From an uncultured Peptococcaceae bacterium (GTDB lineage: Bacteria > Bacillota > Peptococcia > Peptococcales > Peptococcaceae): a DNA stretch of 64,000 nt. This document shows positions 9,351 through 17,148 of the stretch, piece after piece (positions within the stretch are counted from its first letter, which is position 1; the number at the start of each line of letters is the position of its first letter). Position numbers and translations under genes: made by a program. The notes beneath the pieces are model-generated. The model made no database searches. It was given only the letters and a program-made list of their open reading frames with translations, and was not told the origin of the DNA. The stretch spans positions 33,331 through 97,330 of the forward strand of contig CALJRU010000028.1 in NCBI GenBank assembly GCA_937976375.1. The letters are read 5' to 3'.

Positions 9351-10385
9351 TACTTTCTGATTGCCAACAGACCAAACATGTTCATTTTTAGCAGCTGCTG
9401 GCGTATTTTGTGCCATAACACCTACGAGTGGATGAGGCACATAGCATTCTTCCAAATAGTTGCACTCATCTTCTCTGAGTGTTAGATCAACAGCTTTTGC
9501 TGCACCATCCACATGATGCATCTTGGTGGCACCAACGACAGGAGCAGTGACTTTGGTCAGAAGCCAGGCCAGAGATATTTCGGTCATGCTCACGCCACGC
9601 TGTTCTGCAAGTTCGGCAACACGAGCAATCACCAAATTGTCGTGTTCCGCAGCAGCATCATATTTCAAGCGGGCATAACTGTCTTGCTCCAAGCGGTTGG
9701 ACGTTTCGCCCGCATGTTTGGAAAGGCGTCCGCTTGCCAGTGCGCTGTACGGGGTCATGGCAATGTGGTCCTCTGCACACAACTGTGCCATTTCACGTTC
9801 TTCTTCACGAAAAATGAGATTGTAATGATTTTGCACAGAAACAAATTCTGCAAAGTCTTCTCGTTCAGCCAAGTCATTGGCTTTTGCCAGCTGCCAAGCA
9901 AAGCAATTGGAGATGCCGATGTAACGTGTCTTGCCCGCTTTAACCATGCGGTCAAGGCCTTCCATGATATCAATAAGCGGTGTTTGGTAGTCCCACATAT
10001 GATAAATGTATAGATCGACATAGTCCATGCCAAGATTTTGCAGGCTCTTGTCCAGCATACGTTCAATGTGCTGCTGACCACTGATGCCGCAAGCGATTTC
10101 TTCTTCCGTGCGCGGCAAAAATTTGGTGGCAATCACAACTTCATCACGTTTAGCAAAATCTTTCAGCGCACGCCCTAGATATTGCTCGCTGGTGCCGCTC
10201 TGATAGCCAATCGCCGTATCAAAGAAATTGATGCCCAATTCCAAACCGTGCTTAATAATACTGCGAGATGTTGTTTCATCCACTGTCCAGGAGTGCTGAC
10301 CATTTGCAGCATCACCAAAACCCATGCATCCCATACAAATACGTGAAACGATTAAGTCGGATCGTCCGAGTGTCGTGTATTTCAT
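9348..10385 (-). CDS. aldo/keto reductase
   Basis: 345 residues, an NAD(P)H-dependent (beta/alpha)8 barrel oxidoreductase. Seen: N-terminal Y-T-T-L-G-R-S-D-L-I-V-S-R, the F-F-D-T-A-I-G-Y-Q catalytic Asp/Tyr region, D-L-Y-I-Y-H with the active-site His, R-Y-I-G-I-S-N, and a C-terminal nucleotide-binding segment (P-V-V-G-A-T-K). The A-I-G-Y spacing fits the YajO/IolS-like group. The natural carbonyl substrate is unknown. It lies 23 bp downstream of the flavodoxin gene and probably shares its transcript. This pairing under a LysR gene is common in Bacillota. Confidence 0.9.
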   Translation of the reverse strand: MKYTTLGRSDLIVSRICMGCMGFGDAANGQHSWTVDETTSRSIIKHGLELGINFFDTAIGYQSGTSEQYLGRALKDFAKRDEVVIATKFLPRTEEEIACGISGQQHIERMLDKSLQNLGMDYVDLYIYHMWDYQTPLIDIMEGLDRMVKAGKTRYIGISNCFAWQLAKANDLAEREDFAEFVSVQNHYNLIFREEEREMAQLCAEDHIAMTPYSALASGRLSKHAGETSNRLEQDSYARLKYDAAAEHDNLVIARVAELAEQRGVSMTEISLAWLLTKVTAPVVGATKMHHVDGAAKAVDLTLREDECNYLEECYVPHPLVGVMAQNTPAAAKNEHVWSVGNQKV

Positions 10386-10408
10386 GGTTTTTCATCCTTT
10401 CCTATTCA

Positions 10409-10999
10409 TCAAACACTGCTGTCTGTCAGCCATGCTGTCACTTCTGATGACATCTGATTGTCTTCAGCATCACGAATATGCAATCCTTCCGTCACTGTGG
10501 CATCGGGTTCCAGATCCCGAATCGCCTCAACAGTTTGTGACAAACCGCTGCCGCCACTGGTGCAAAATGGCCGCACAGTTTTGCCCGAAAGGTCATAGGT
10601 GTCAAAAAATGTGTAGAGAATCATTGGCATGTCGCCCCACCAAATCGGATACCCTACATAAACCGTATCGTATTGATCGAGGTTATCGATGCGATCACGA
10701 ATTTCTGGCCGTGCATTATTGTTTTGTTCTTCCTGTGCCACTGCTGTTACAGTGTCGTAGTCCTCACTATATGCCTCCACGGGCACAATTTCAAAAGCAT
10801 CTGCACCAGTTTGTTCTTGGATTTCTTCGGCCACAGCAGCGGTATTCCCTGTACGAGAAAAGTAAACCACCAGTGCCGCTTCATTGGCAGCGCTGCCTTC
10901 AGTTGATGGGTCAGATGGTGCAGTTGCCGAGGCATGGCCACAAGCCGCCAGCAACAGCGTCATCATCGTAAGTATCCCTATAATGAACCCATGCTTCAT
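10409..10999 (-). CDS. flavodoxin-like lipoprotein
   Basis: 196 residues. The N-terminus is a lipoprotein signal peptide with lipobox L-L-A-A-C (Cys20), so the domain should be anchored outside the membrane. The rest is a flavodoxin_4-type domain: FMN phosphate loop S-R-T-G-N-T-A-A, then Y-P-I-W-W-G-D-M-P and T-S-G-G-S-G-L-S. It likely carries electrons via FMN. It precedes the aldo/keto reductase gene in the same direction, and the LysR gene lies upstream behind a terminator. Confidence 0.88.
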   Translation of the reverse strand: MKHGFIIGILTMMTLLLAACGHASATAPSDPSTEGSAANEAALVVYFSRTGNTAAVAEEIQEQTGADAFEIVPVEAYSEDYDTVTAVAQEEQNNNARPEIRDRIDNLDQYDTVYVGYPIWWGDMPMILYTFFDTYDLSGKTVRPFCTSGGSGLSQTVEAIRDLEPDATVTEGLHIRDAEDNQMSSEVTAWLTDSSV

Positions 11000-11040
11000 C
11001 AGTGCTCATCTCCTCTATGTTGTTGATCTTGTATCACGCA

Positions 11041-11075
11041 ATAAAAAAGGCAGGTGTTCTTTAACACCTACCATT
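11041..11075 (-). terminator. terminator of the LysR gene
   Basis: Minus-strand stem AGGTGTT/AACACCT with a 4-base loop, extended by outer GG/CC pairs, then TTTTTTAT. Confidence 0.85.
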
Positions 11076-11110
11076 TTAATAGCAGCGCTTTATAATATCC
11101 AATACTTATA

Positions 11111-11995
11111 TCATATCTCTAGAAATGCTTCATCTCTATGTCTCATAAGCGCAATAAATCGCTGGGTGGCATCAGAGAAATGCTGATTCTTTTTCCATAC
11201 CAATACCGCGCCAGTCTCCAACATGGGCGCCAGCGGCAAAAAACGCAGATCATCATACTGAAAATCCAGTGCAAAACAAAGCGCCACACCGACGTGATGA
11301 CGCACCATATTGGCAGCATTAAGGATGAGCGTATAGGTTGCCGCCACATTCAACGAATCCGCCTCCTTGCCAAACCATGAGGACAGCTCGTGCCGCACAT
11401 TTTCGCGACCTGGGATTATTAACGGCACATCCGCCAAATCTTTCACCGTCACAAAAGCCTGATCAGCAAGCGACGACGAAGCTGGAACCAAAACGCCCCA
11501 GCGTTCCTTTTCGTTCATGCGAATAAATTCATACTTGGAAAATTCCACCGGTTCAGTGAGTAAGCCAATATCCAAAAGGCCCTGCTCGATCTTATCCTTA
11601 ATGTCATCGGCAGTAGCACTGTAGATGTGAAAGCGCACCAATGGGTGTTTTTCACGGAAGTCCCGTATTTTTTCCGACAGAAACGACATGTTTCGTGTTT
11701 CACCACAACCAATGGCAATCTCCCCTGTAAGCGTTTCTTCCTTGTTGGCAAATTCTGCCATCGTTTTATCTGCCAATGCAACAAGTTCTTGAGCACGCCG
11801 TTTTAAACGGAAACCATCTTCGGTGAGGCTGACGCTATGCCTGTTGCGGCGAAACAACTGCACACCCAGTTCCTCTTCCAATTGTTTCAGCTGCCTGGAC
11901 AGCGTTGGCTGAGTCAAATGCAGCAATGCTGCCGCTTTGGTAATGTTTTCTTCCTGAGCGACCATCAAAAAATATCTCAACACGCGCAATTCCAT
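11111..11995 (-). CDS. LysR family transcriptional regulator
   Basis: 294 residues from the ATG at 11995 (GGAGG 9 bases upstream), the standard LysR length. The N-terminal winged helix is clear (M-E-L-R-V-L-R-Y-F, then A-A-A-L-L-H-L-T-Q-P-T-L-S-R-Q-L-K-Q-L-E). A periplasmic-binding-protein-like effector domain follows from about residue 90 (G-E-I-A-I-G-C-G-E-T). The downstream flavodoxin and reductase genes on the same strand are likely targets, but its own terminator separates it from them. Effector unknown. Confidence 0.92.
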   Translation of the reverse strand: MELRVLRYFLMVAQEENITKAAALLHLTQPTLSRQLKQLEEELGVQLFRRNRHSVSLTEDGFRLKRRAQELVALADKTMAEFANKEETLTGEIAIGCGETRNMSFLSEKIRDFREKHPLVRFHIYSATADDIKDKIEQGLLDIGLLTEPVEFSKYEFIRMNEKERWGVLVPASSSLADQAFVTVKDLADVPLIIPGRENVRHELSSWFGKEADSLNVAATYTLILNAANMVRHHVGVALCFALDFQYDDLRFLPLAPMLETGAVLVWKKNQHFSDATQRFIALMRHRDEAFLEI

Positions 11996-12018
11996 AACAG
12001 CATACCTCCTTATATGAT

Positions 12019-12046
12019 AGTATAACAACGACAATGATAGAGGCAA
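12019..12046 (-). promoter_or_regulatory. promoter of the LysR gene
   Basis: Minus strand TTGCCT (12046-12041), 16-bp spacer, TATACT (12024-12019), just upstream of the ribosome site. Confidence 0.55.
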
Positions 12047-12073
12047 TCTCCCACTGCTGATTACCGGCTCTAT

Positions 12074-12110
12074 AAAAAACGCCCCAGCAACAGAATGCAC
12101 GTTGCTGGGG
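12074..12110 (-). terminator. terminator of the flavin reductase gene
   Basis: Perfect 10-bp stem CCCCAGCAAC/GTTGCTGGGG (12082-12091/12101-12110). On the minus strand it is followed by CGTTTTTTAT. Confidence 0.9.
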
Positions 12111-12165
12111 TATGATGCATACGGGAAACGATCTTCGCAGGATAAGAGCGCTCTAAAAAGTGCTC

Positions 12166-12732
12166 TTATTCTCCCTGCAGCTGTTTGCCCACACTTCTTG
12201 CATCGGCCACAGCTTCACCAAGTTTGTAATATTTCTTGGTATTTGGGTCGAAACTAATTGGTGCAAGAGCAGCCACATCAATATTCCCATCTTCAGTGAG
12301 CACGCTTTCATCAACGCTGATATCAATGATCTCACCAATGAGAATGTGACTGTCTTCATCATAACTGACCAGTTCACAATCCAGTGTGTAAGCCAATTCG
12401 TCAATAATTGGCGCACCAGTCAGAGCACTTGTGGTCGCATGAAAACCTGCTCGGGCAAATTTATCAGCGACATTATTGCCGCTGGTGATGCCGACATAGT
12501 CACAGGAAACCACCTGATCGGCCTGCCCCATGCTGACTGTGAAATAACCAGCGCTGCGCAGCGCTTCTACAGTTTTATGCGCAGGGTTTAAACTCAGCAT
12601 GATTTGATTGGACGCGCAAATCCCGCCCCAGGCTGCATTCATGCACTGTGGTGTACCAGCTTCGTCATAAGCAGCAATAATGAACACTGGCTCTGGATAA
12701 ATTCGTGGCTGAACGCCTAGACTTTTTCTCAT
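12166..12732 (-). CDS. flavin reductase family protein
   Basis: 188 residues. The ATG at 12732 is preferred because AGGAG precedes it, whereas an in-frame ATG at 12765 lies only a few bases from a TATACT box that looks like the -10 element. The protein has the split-barrel FMN-binding fold of the flavin reductase-like family: P-V-F-I-I-A-A-Y-D, N-A-A-W-G-G-I-C, and S-L-N-P-A-H-K-T followed by F-T-V-S-M. Members reduce flavin with NAD(P)H or act as flavoenzymes. It is a single-gene unit, divergent from an MFS exporter. Confidence 0.88.
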   Translation of the reverse strand: MRKSLGVQPRIYPEPVFIIAAYDEAGTPQCMNAAWGGICASNQIMLSLNPAHKTVEALRSAGYFTVSMGQADQVVSCDYVGITSGNNVADKFARAGFHATTSALTGAPIIDELAYTLDCELVSYDEDSHILIGEIIDISVDESVLTEDGNIDVAALAPISFDPNTKKYYKLGEAVADARSVGKQLQGE

Positions 12733-12803
12733 AAATAAAACATCTCCTTGTGGTTGTTCTTTCATTAGTATAGCATGTTTTTTTATTTCTCGTTGGAAAA
12801 TGG

Positions 12804-12832
12804 TTGACTATTTCCGTGAATGGTCCTAAAAT
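12804..12832 (+). promoter_or_regulatory. promoter of the first MFS exporter
   Basis: TTGACT (12804-12809), 17-bp spacer, TAAAAT (12827-12832). The two MarR promoters downstream have the same arrangement. Confidence 0.65.
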
Positions 12833-12891
12833 ATATTTACCTTTGATAATTATGTGTAGTAAATTTTATAAAGGAGGACCTTTACCGAACA

Positions 12892-14301
12892 ATGAGTACG
12901 TATCAATTTGAACGTCGCCTTAATGCGCGTGTGCTGATCTCAGTCGTTGCGACTGGCCTCTTAACATTCACCGGTGTATGTGCAGAAACGGCGATGAACG
13001 TTATCTTCCCAACTTTAATGAAAGAATTTGGCATCACTACGTCCACGGTGCAGTGGGTAACCACCATCAATTTATTGATGCTTGCTATTATTATTCCGAC
13101 CTCATCTTGGCTGAAAAAATGTTTCCGGACGCGCATCCTCTTCGGTGCCGCCATTGCCTTTTTCCTTGTTGGCACACTTCTTGGCATGTGGTCGCCAAGT
13201 TTCGTGGTGCTGATTATTGGCCGTATGCTGCAAGGCATCGGCACTGGTATGGCTATGCCAATGATGAGCAACATTATTTTGGAACAAGTACCACGCAACA
13301 GAACCGCCACCATTATGGGCTTTGCCACCCTGACCATCGCTCTTGGCCCTGCATTGGGGCCAGCCATCGGCGGTCTCATCGTTGGTATCGCTGGCTGGCG
13401 CATGATTTTTGCCTGCCTGCTGCCATTTATCATTATTGCTGCCATCGGCGGTCTCAGCTGTATCTATCAATCTTCTGCCATCGACAAACAACCGTTTGAT
13501 TTAAAAGGATTTCTGATGCTGGCCATCTGTTTTATCTTCTTACTGGTACCACTGTCCAACATCAGTCATGTTGGCATTACCAGCCCAATGATTTGGATCA
13601 TGTTTATGATCGCTATCGTTTTTCTGGTATTGTTCAAAAGACACTGCGACAAGCGTGAAACACCACTATTGAATCTGACCATTTTGCGCACGCCAGCGTT
13701 TACTTTTTCACTGATTGCGCTTCTGTTTTGCCAATTTTTCACATTGGCGCGCGGCTTTATGATCCCAAACTTTTTCCAGCTCACCAACGGCGACTCTGCA
13801 CTGCTTTCCGGGTGCATCATTCTGCCAGCATGCTTGATCGGTGCCATTTCCAATCCATTCAGCGGCCGTTTGTACGATCAAGTGGGGCCAAAACTGCCAA
13901 TCACGCTTGGTTATGCACTGATTTTTGTTGAAGTCACATTAGAAATGTTCTTTATGTGCCATGTCAGCGCCTATGTCATGATGGGAATTGCTGTCATTTT
14001 CTGCTTAGGTCAAAGTCTCTGCACAGGCAATACGACAACCTTTGCTTTGCGCAGCTTACCAGAAACGCGTACTGCTGATGGTACCGCCATTGTCAACACC
14101 ATGCAGCAACTCTTTGGCGCGGTGGGCACCGCCATTGCTTCAACAGTGGTCTCCTTTGGACAAGCGGCCCATGCCGACGATCTTGCAGTCGGTACTCAAA
14201 TTGGGACCCAATGGGCGCTTTATATGATCTTTGTTCTTGCAATCGTTATGGTGGCCTGTGCACTCAAGGGGCTGCGCAGCCAGAAAAAAACAACACGATA
14301 A
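12892..14301 (+). CDS. MFS exporter, DHA2 (EmrB/QacA) type, copy 1
   Basis: 469 residues with about 14 hydrophobic helices. Motif C of drug/proton antiporters is visible (G-P-A-L-G-P-A-I-G-G) as is the T-V-Q-W-V-T-T stretch typical of DHA2 exporters. It should expel a hydrophobic compound using the proton gradient. The ATG has an AAAGGAGG site unusually far away (about 14 bases), a spacing repeated in copy 2. It is strongly similar along its whole length to the exporter at 14940-16346 and is followed by its own terminator. Substrate unknown. Confidence 0.9.
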   Translation: MSTYQFERRLNARVLISVVATGLLTFTGVCAETAMNVIFPTLMKEFGITTSTVQWVTTINLLMLAIIIPTSSWLKKCFRTRILFGAAIAFFLVGTLLGMWSPSFVVLIIGRMLQGIGTGMAMPMMSNIILEQVPRNRTATIMGFATLTIALGPALGPAIGGLIVGIAGWRMIFACLLPFIIIAAIGGLSCIYQSSAIDKQPFDLKGFLMLAICFIFLLVPLSNISHVGITSPMIWIMFMIAIVFLVLFKRHCDKRETPLLNLTILRTPAFTFSLIALLFCQFFTLARGFMIPNFFQLTNGDSALLSGCIILPACLIGAISNPFSGRLYDQVGPKLPITLGYALIFVEVTLEMFFMCHVSAYVMMGIAVIFCLGQSLCTGNTTTFALRSLPETRTADGTAIVNTMQQLFGAVGTAIASTVVSFGQAAHADDLAVGTQIGTQWALYMIFVLAIVMVACALKGLRSQKKTTR

Positions 14302-14321
14302 TCTCTTACGCAACTTTGCAG

Positions 14322-14356
14322 CGGACGGCCAAGATATATTTGCCGTTCGTTTTTTA
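14322..14356 (+). terminator. terminator after MFS copy 1
   Basis: Stem CGGACGGC/GCCGTTCG (14322-14329/14342-14349, one G-U pair) followed by TTTTTT. Confidence 0.8.
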
Positions 14357-14380
14357 TTCGCTCTAAACCTTCCAAAGATG

Positions 14381-14411
14381 TTGACATTTTATCTCATAAA
14401 TTATAAAATGT
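14381..14411 (+). promoter_or_regulatory. promoter with overlapping inverted repeat upstream of marR copy 1
   Basis: TTGACA (14381-14386), 17-bp spacer, TAAAAT (14404-14409). A perfect 9-bp inverted repeat, ACATTTTAT (14384-14392) and ATAAAATGT (14403-14411), overlaps both boxes. That is where an autoregulating MarR dimer could sit. Confidence 0.7.
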
Positions 14412-14459
14412 TTCCTTGGGTAATTATTGAACATAAGGGGATTTACAGGAGGAATCAAT

Positions 14460-14930
14460 ATGAATACCCAATTGACGCGTAGTTTTTTTGATGCCTGCCA
14501 TCTGGCCAAACGTATCATTACTCGCCTGCCATCACTGCCGGATTGGATGACGCCTCGGCAAGTGGCAACCATTGACGCCATTCACCAACTGCAAAAGGCA
14601 CAGCAATTTGTGCGGCCAAGCGATGTCGCCAATTATCTCAATGGCACACAGCCCAGTGTCACACGCATGCTCAGCGAGTTGGAAAAGCACGGTGTGCTGG
14701 ATCGAACACCCAGCAGCAATGACAAACGCAGCCATGCTTTGACACTGACTGCTTACGGTGAATCACTCTACAGCAACTATGTAGAGCGTTTTCACGATCA
14801 TGTCGCTGAATTGTTCGCAGAAATTGATGAACAGGCACTACGCACCACTGTTTCTGTCATCGAGCAGGCTTGGGCACTGCTCAAAGATGATGAATTTATT
14901 GTTCCATCCATTTCAAAAAAGGAGGTTTAA
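14460..14930 (+). CDS. MarR family regulator, copy 1
   Basis: 156 residues from the ATG at 14460 (AGGAGG 7 bases upstream). Winged-helix core: F-V-R-P-S-D-V-A-N-Y-L, then P-S-V-T-R-M-L-S-E-L-E-K-H-G-V-L-D-R and the wing D-K-R-S-H-A-L-T-L-T. MarR proteins usually repress neighbouring exporters and release DNA on binding a phenolic or drug ligand. Its stop lies inside the ribosome-site region of the next gene (MFS copy 2, 9 bp on), so the two form an operon. About half identical by eye to MarR copy 2. Confidence 0.9.
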   Translation: MNTQLTRSFFDACHLAKRIITRLPSLPDWMTPRQVATIDAIHQLQKAQQFVRPSDVANYLNGTQPSVTRMLSELEKHGVLDRTPSSNDKRSHALTLTAYGESLYSNYVERFHDHVAELFAEIDEQALRTTVSVIEQAWALLKDDEFIVPSISKKEV

Positions 14931-14939
14931 CTCAACCCT

Positions 14940-16346
14940 ATGAGTGAATTCAAATTTGAACGTCGGCTTGATGCACGTCTCATCATCTCAGTGCTGGCAC
15001 TGGGGTTGATGAGTTTCACTGCAATTTTGTTCGAAACTGCAATGAACGTCATTTTTCCAACATTGATGCAGGAATTTGATATTCCAACATCCACAGTACA
15101 ATGGGTCACCACCGTTAACCTTATGACCCTTGCCATTATTATTCCAACATCATCCTGGCTGACCAAACGCTTCAAAATGAAGCATCTTTTCATCGCTTCC
15201 TGGCTGTTCTTTACCGTCGGCACACTGCTGGGTCTCTGGTCACCAAGCTTCTCGATACTGCTCATTGGCCGCGTGCTGCAAGGGATCAGCGGTGGGATTT
15301 CGATTCCACTGATGAACATCATCATTTTAGAGCAGGTGCCATTTAAGAACACCGCTACCATCATGGGCATTGCCACGCTGGTCATCGTCCTTGGTCCGGC
15401 ACTTGGGCCTGCGTTCGGTGGCTTTATCGTCGGTATCGCCAGCTGGCGCATGATCTTCGGCAGCATGCTGCCGGTACTGATTCTCTCTGGCATCTTTGGC
15501 ATCAGCTGCATTCGTCAGTCTCGTGCGCTGCAAAAGGCACCCTTTGACATTGTCAGCTTCCTGCTGTTGGGCATAAGCTTTCTATGCATCATCTATCCAA
15601 CATCAACAATCAGCCACGTTGGATTCAGCAGCCCAATCGTCTGGGGTCCGCTGCTTGTCGCGGTGATTCTGCTTACAATTTTCGTCAAGCACGCCCGTAA
15701 AATTGAAAAACCGCTTTTGAATCTCGATATTCTCAAGACGCCAGCTTTTACCTTCTGCCTGATTACACTGCTGCTCGCTCAGTTTGCAACCTTGACCCGT
15801 GGCTTCATGATTCCAAACTTGTTCCAGCTCCACGGCGGTGTATCGGCTTTCGTCGCTGGCTGCATTGTTTTGCCAGCCTGCATCATTGGTGCTGTGCTGA
15901 ACCCATTCTGCGGGCGCATCTACGATACCATTGGTCCAAAAATTCCTGTCACAGTCGGTGTCATCCTTATTCTCATCGATCTTGCACTGGAAATGCTCTT
16001 TATGGTTCACGTCTCCGCCTACACAATGATGGCCATCTGCGTCGTCTATTGCGTCGGCCAGAGCTTGGCACTTGGGAACACCACCACCTTCGCTCTGCGC
16101 AATTTGCCAGGCGATCAATATGGTGACGGCACGGCTGTCATCAACACCCTGCAGCAGCTTTTCGGCGCTATTGGTACCGCTGTGGCATCTACCCTCATCA
16201 CCTTCGGTCAGGCTGCACTACCAAATGACATTGCCCAAGGCACTGCCAACGGCACACAGACGGCACTATATCTCAACTTTGTTCTTGGTATCATCATGGT
16301 CATCTGTGCAATAAAAGGTCTGAGAAGCGGCAACACCAATAAATAA
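14940..16346 (+). CDS. MFS exporter, DHA2 (EmrB/QacA) type, copy 2
   Basis: 468 residues and about 14 helices, with the motif C block (G-P-A-L-G-P-A-F-G-G) and S-T-V-Q-W-V-T-T-V. It aligns with copy 1 end to end without large gaps, starting with the shared F-E-R-R-L-x-A-R. GGAGG lies about 14 bases before the ATG, the same odd spacing as copy 1. It is co-transcribed with the MarR gene in front. The two exporters probably arose by duplication of an exporter/regulator unit. Substrate unknown. Confidence 0.9.
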   Translation: MSEFKFERRLDARLIISVLALGLMSFTAILFETAMNVIFPTLMQEFDIPTSTVQWVTTVNLMTLAIIIPTSSWLTKRFKMKHLFIASWLFFTVGTLLGLWSPSFSILLIGRVLQGISGGISIPLMNIIILEQVPFKNTATIMGIATLVIVLGPALGPAFGGFIVGIASWRMIFGSMLPVLILSGIFGISCIRQSRALQKAPFDIVSFLLLGISFLCIIYPTSTISHVGFSSPIVWGPLLVAVILLTIFVKHARKIEKPLLNLDILKTPAFTFCLITLLLAQFATLTRGFMIPNLFQLHGGVSAFVAGCIVLPACIIGAVLNPFCGRIYDTIGPKIPVTVGVILILIDLALEMLFMVHVSAYTMMAICVVYCVGQSLALGNTTTFALRNLPGDQYGDGTAVINTLQQLFGAIGTAVASTLITFGQAALPNDIAQGTANGTQTALYLNFVLGIIMVICAIKGLRSGNTNK

Positions 16347-16361
16347 TGACGTTTGCTGTCA

Positions 16362-16397
16362 AAACGCACGCTAAATTTTAAGCGTGCGTTTTTTATG
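16362..16397 (+). terminator. terminator after MFS copy 2
   Basis: Perfect 11-bp stem AAACGCACGCT/AGCGTGCGTTT (16362-16372/16381-16391) and a T-run. Confidence 0.9.
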
Positions 16398-16414
16398 CCA
16401 TACATTGGTGAATG

Positions 16415-16443
16415 TTGACAAATACGTCTGTTCCCCATAAAAT
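16415..16443 (+). promoter_or_regulatory. promoter of marR copy 2
   Basis: TTGACA (16415-16420), 17-bp spacer, TAAAAT (16438-16443). A short inverted repeat ACATT-GGTG-AATGT (16402-16415) abuts the -35 box. Confidence 0.65.
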
Positions 16444-16492
16444 GACCTCAACAAATATATTGCGTACCACCTTACCGATTGGAGGGATTTTG

Positions 16493-16954
16493 ATGGACAC
16501 TCTTCTCACGCGCGCATTCATGGACGCTTGCCACAAAGCCAAGCGCATCATCAAATACTTACCACCGTTGCCAGAATGGATGACACCACGACAAGTTAAA
16601 GTCATCGACGCCATCTATCAGCTTGAGCAGCAGCAAAATGCTGTGCGCATCAGCGATGTGGCCAATTATCTCGAGGGCACCATGCCGAGCATCACACGCA
16701 TGATCGCTACTCTTGAAGAGCACGGCGCCATTGAAAAGCATTCCGACGCCACCGACAAGCGTATCCAAACGCTTGTGCTCACTCCTTATGGTGAAGAACT
16801 GTATGACTACTATATTGAGCGCTTTCACAACCACGTCGCTGAAGCCTTTGCCGACATTGATGAAGAAGATATGCGCACAACCATTGCCATGATTGATCAA
16901 ACAGAACGCATTCTCAAACAAACACTTGACGCAACCACCTTTCCAAAAGAATAA
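16493..16954 (+). CDS. MarR family regulator, copy 2
   Basis: 153 residues from the ATG at 16493 (GGAGG 7 bases upstream). Winged-helix core R-I-S-D-V-A-N-Y-L-E-G-T, P-S-I-T-R-M-I-A-T-L-E-E-H-G-A-I-E-K and wing D-K-R-I-Q-T-L-V-L-T. Close paralogue of copy 1 (shared T-R-x-F-x-D-A-C-H-x-A-K-R-I-I start). It has its own promoter and terminator, so it is not co-transcribed with either exporter. It is the last gene of the alternating MFS-MarR-MFS-MarR array. Confidence 0.9.
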   Translation: MDTLLTRAFMDACHKAKRIIKYLPPLPEWMTPRQVKVIDAIYQLEQQQNAVRISDVANYLEGTMPSITRMIATLEEHGAIEKHSDATDKRIQTLVLTPYGEELYDYYIERFHNHVAEAFADIDEEDMRTTIAMIDQTERILKQTLDATTFPKE

Positions 16955-16966
16955 ATTCATTGATGT

Positions 16967-17000
16967 CTTCGGCGTTTTAACCAAAACGCCGAAGTTTTTT
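16967..17000 (+). terminator. terminator after marR copy 2
   Basis: Perfect 12-bp stem CTTCGGCGTTTT/AAAACGCCGAAG (16967-16978/16983-16994) and TTTTTT. Confidence 0.92.
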
Positions 17001-17001
17001 A

Positions 17002-17021
17002 TTTCTGTTATGCAACAGAAA
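17002..17021. promoter_or_regulatory. operator-like dyad upstream of the lactate permease
   Basis: Perfect 8-bp inverted repeat TTTCTGTT-ATGC-AACAGAAA. A second, weaker version at 17069-17086 overlaps the -10 box of the permease promoter (14 of 18 positions the same). The regulator is unknown. Confidence 0.55.
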
Positions 17022-17053
17022 AATTCTTTTATTTCCTAGTTTCCCTCTAGCCA

Positions 17054-17082
17054 TTGACAAACTGAATATTCTGTTATTTAAT
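17054..17082 (+). promoter_or_regulatory. promoter of the lactate permease
   Basis: TTGACA (17054-17059), 17-bp spacer, TTTAAT (17077-17082). The leader holds TGTTCAC (17098-17104) and GTGAACA (17127-17133), which could pair or serve as regulator half-sites. Confidence 0.7.
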
Positions 17083-17148
17083 AGAGGCAACACATAATGT
17101 TCACGATGTTTTGACATTTGTCCATTGTGAACAGAAAAGAGGGATATT

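Noticed and set aside
16402..16415. Same MarR operator at both marR promoters
   Set aside because: ACATT-GGTG-AATGT at marR-2 shares only short arms with the repeat at marR-1 and sits at a different position relative to the -35 box.
17089..17148. Riboswitch in the lctP leader
   Set aside because: Only a simple TGTTCAC/GTGAACA pairing is seen in 60 bases. No known riboswitch core or expression platform with T-run.
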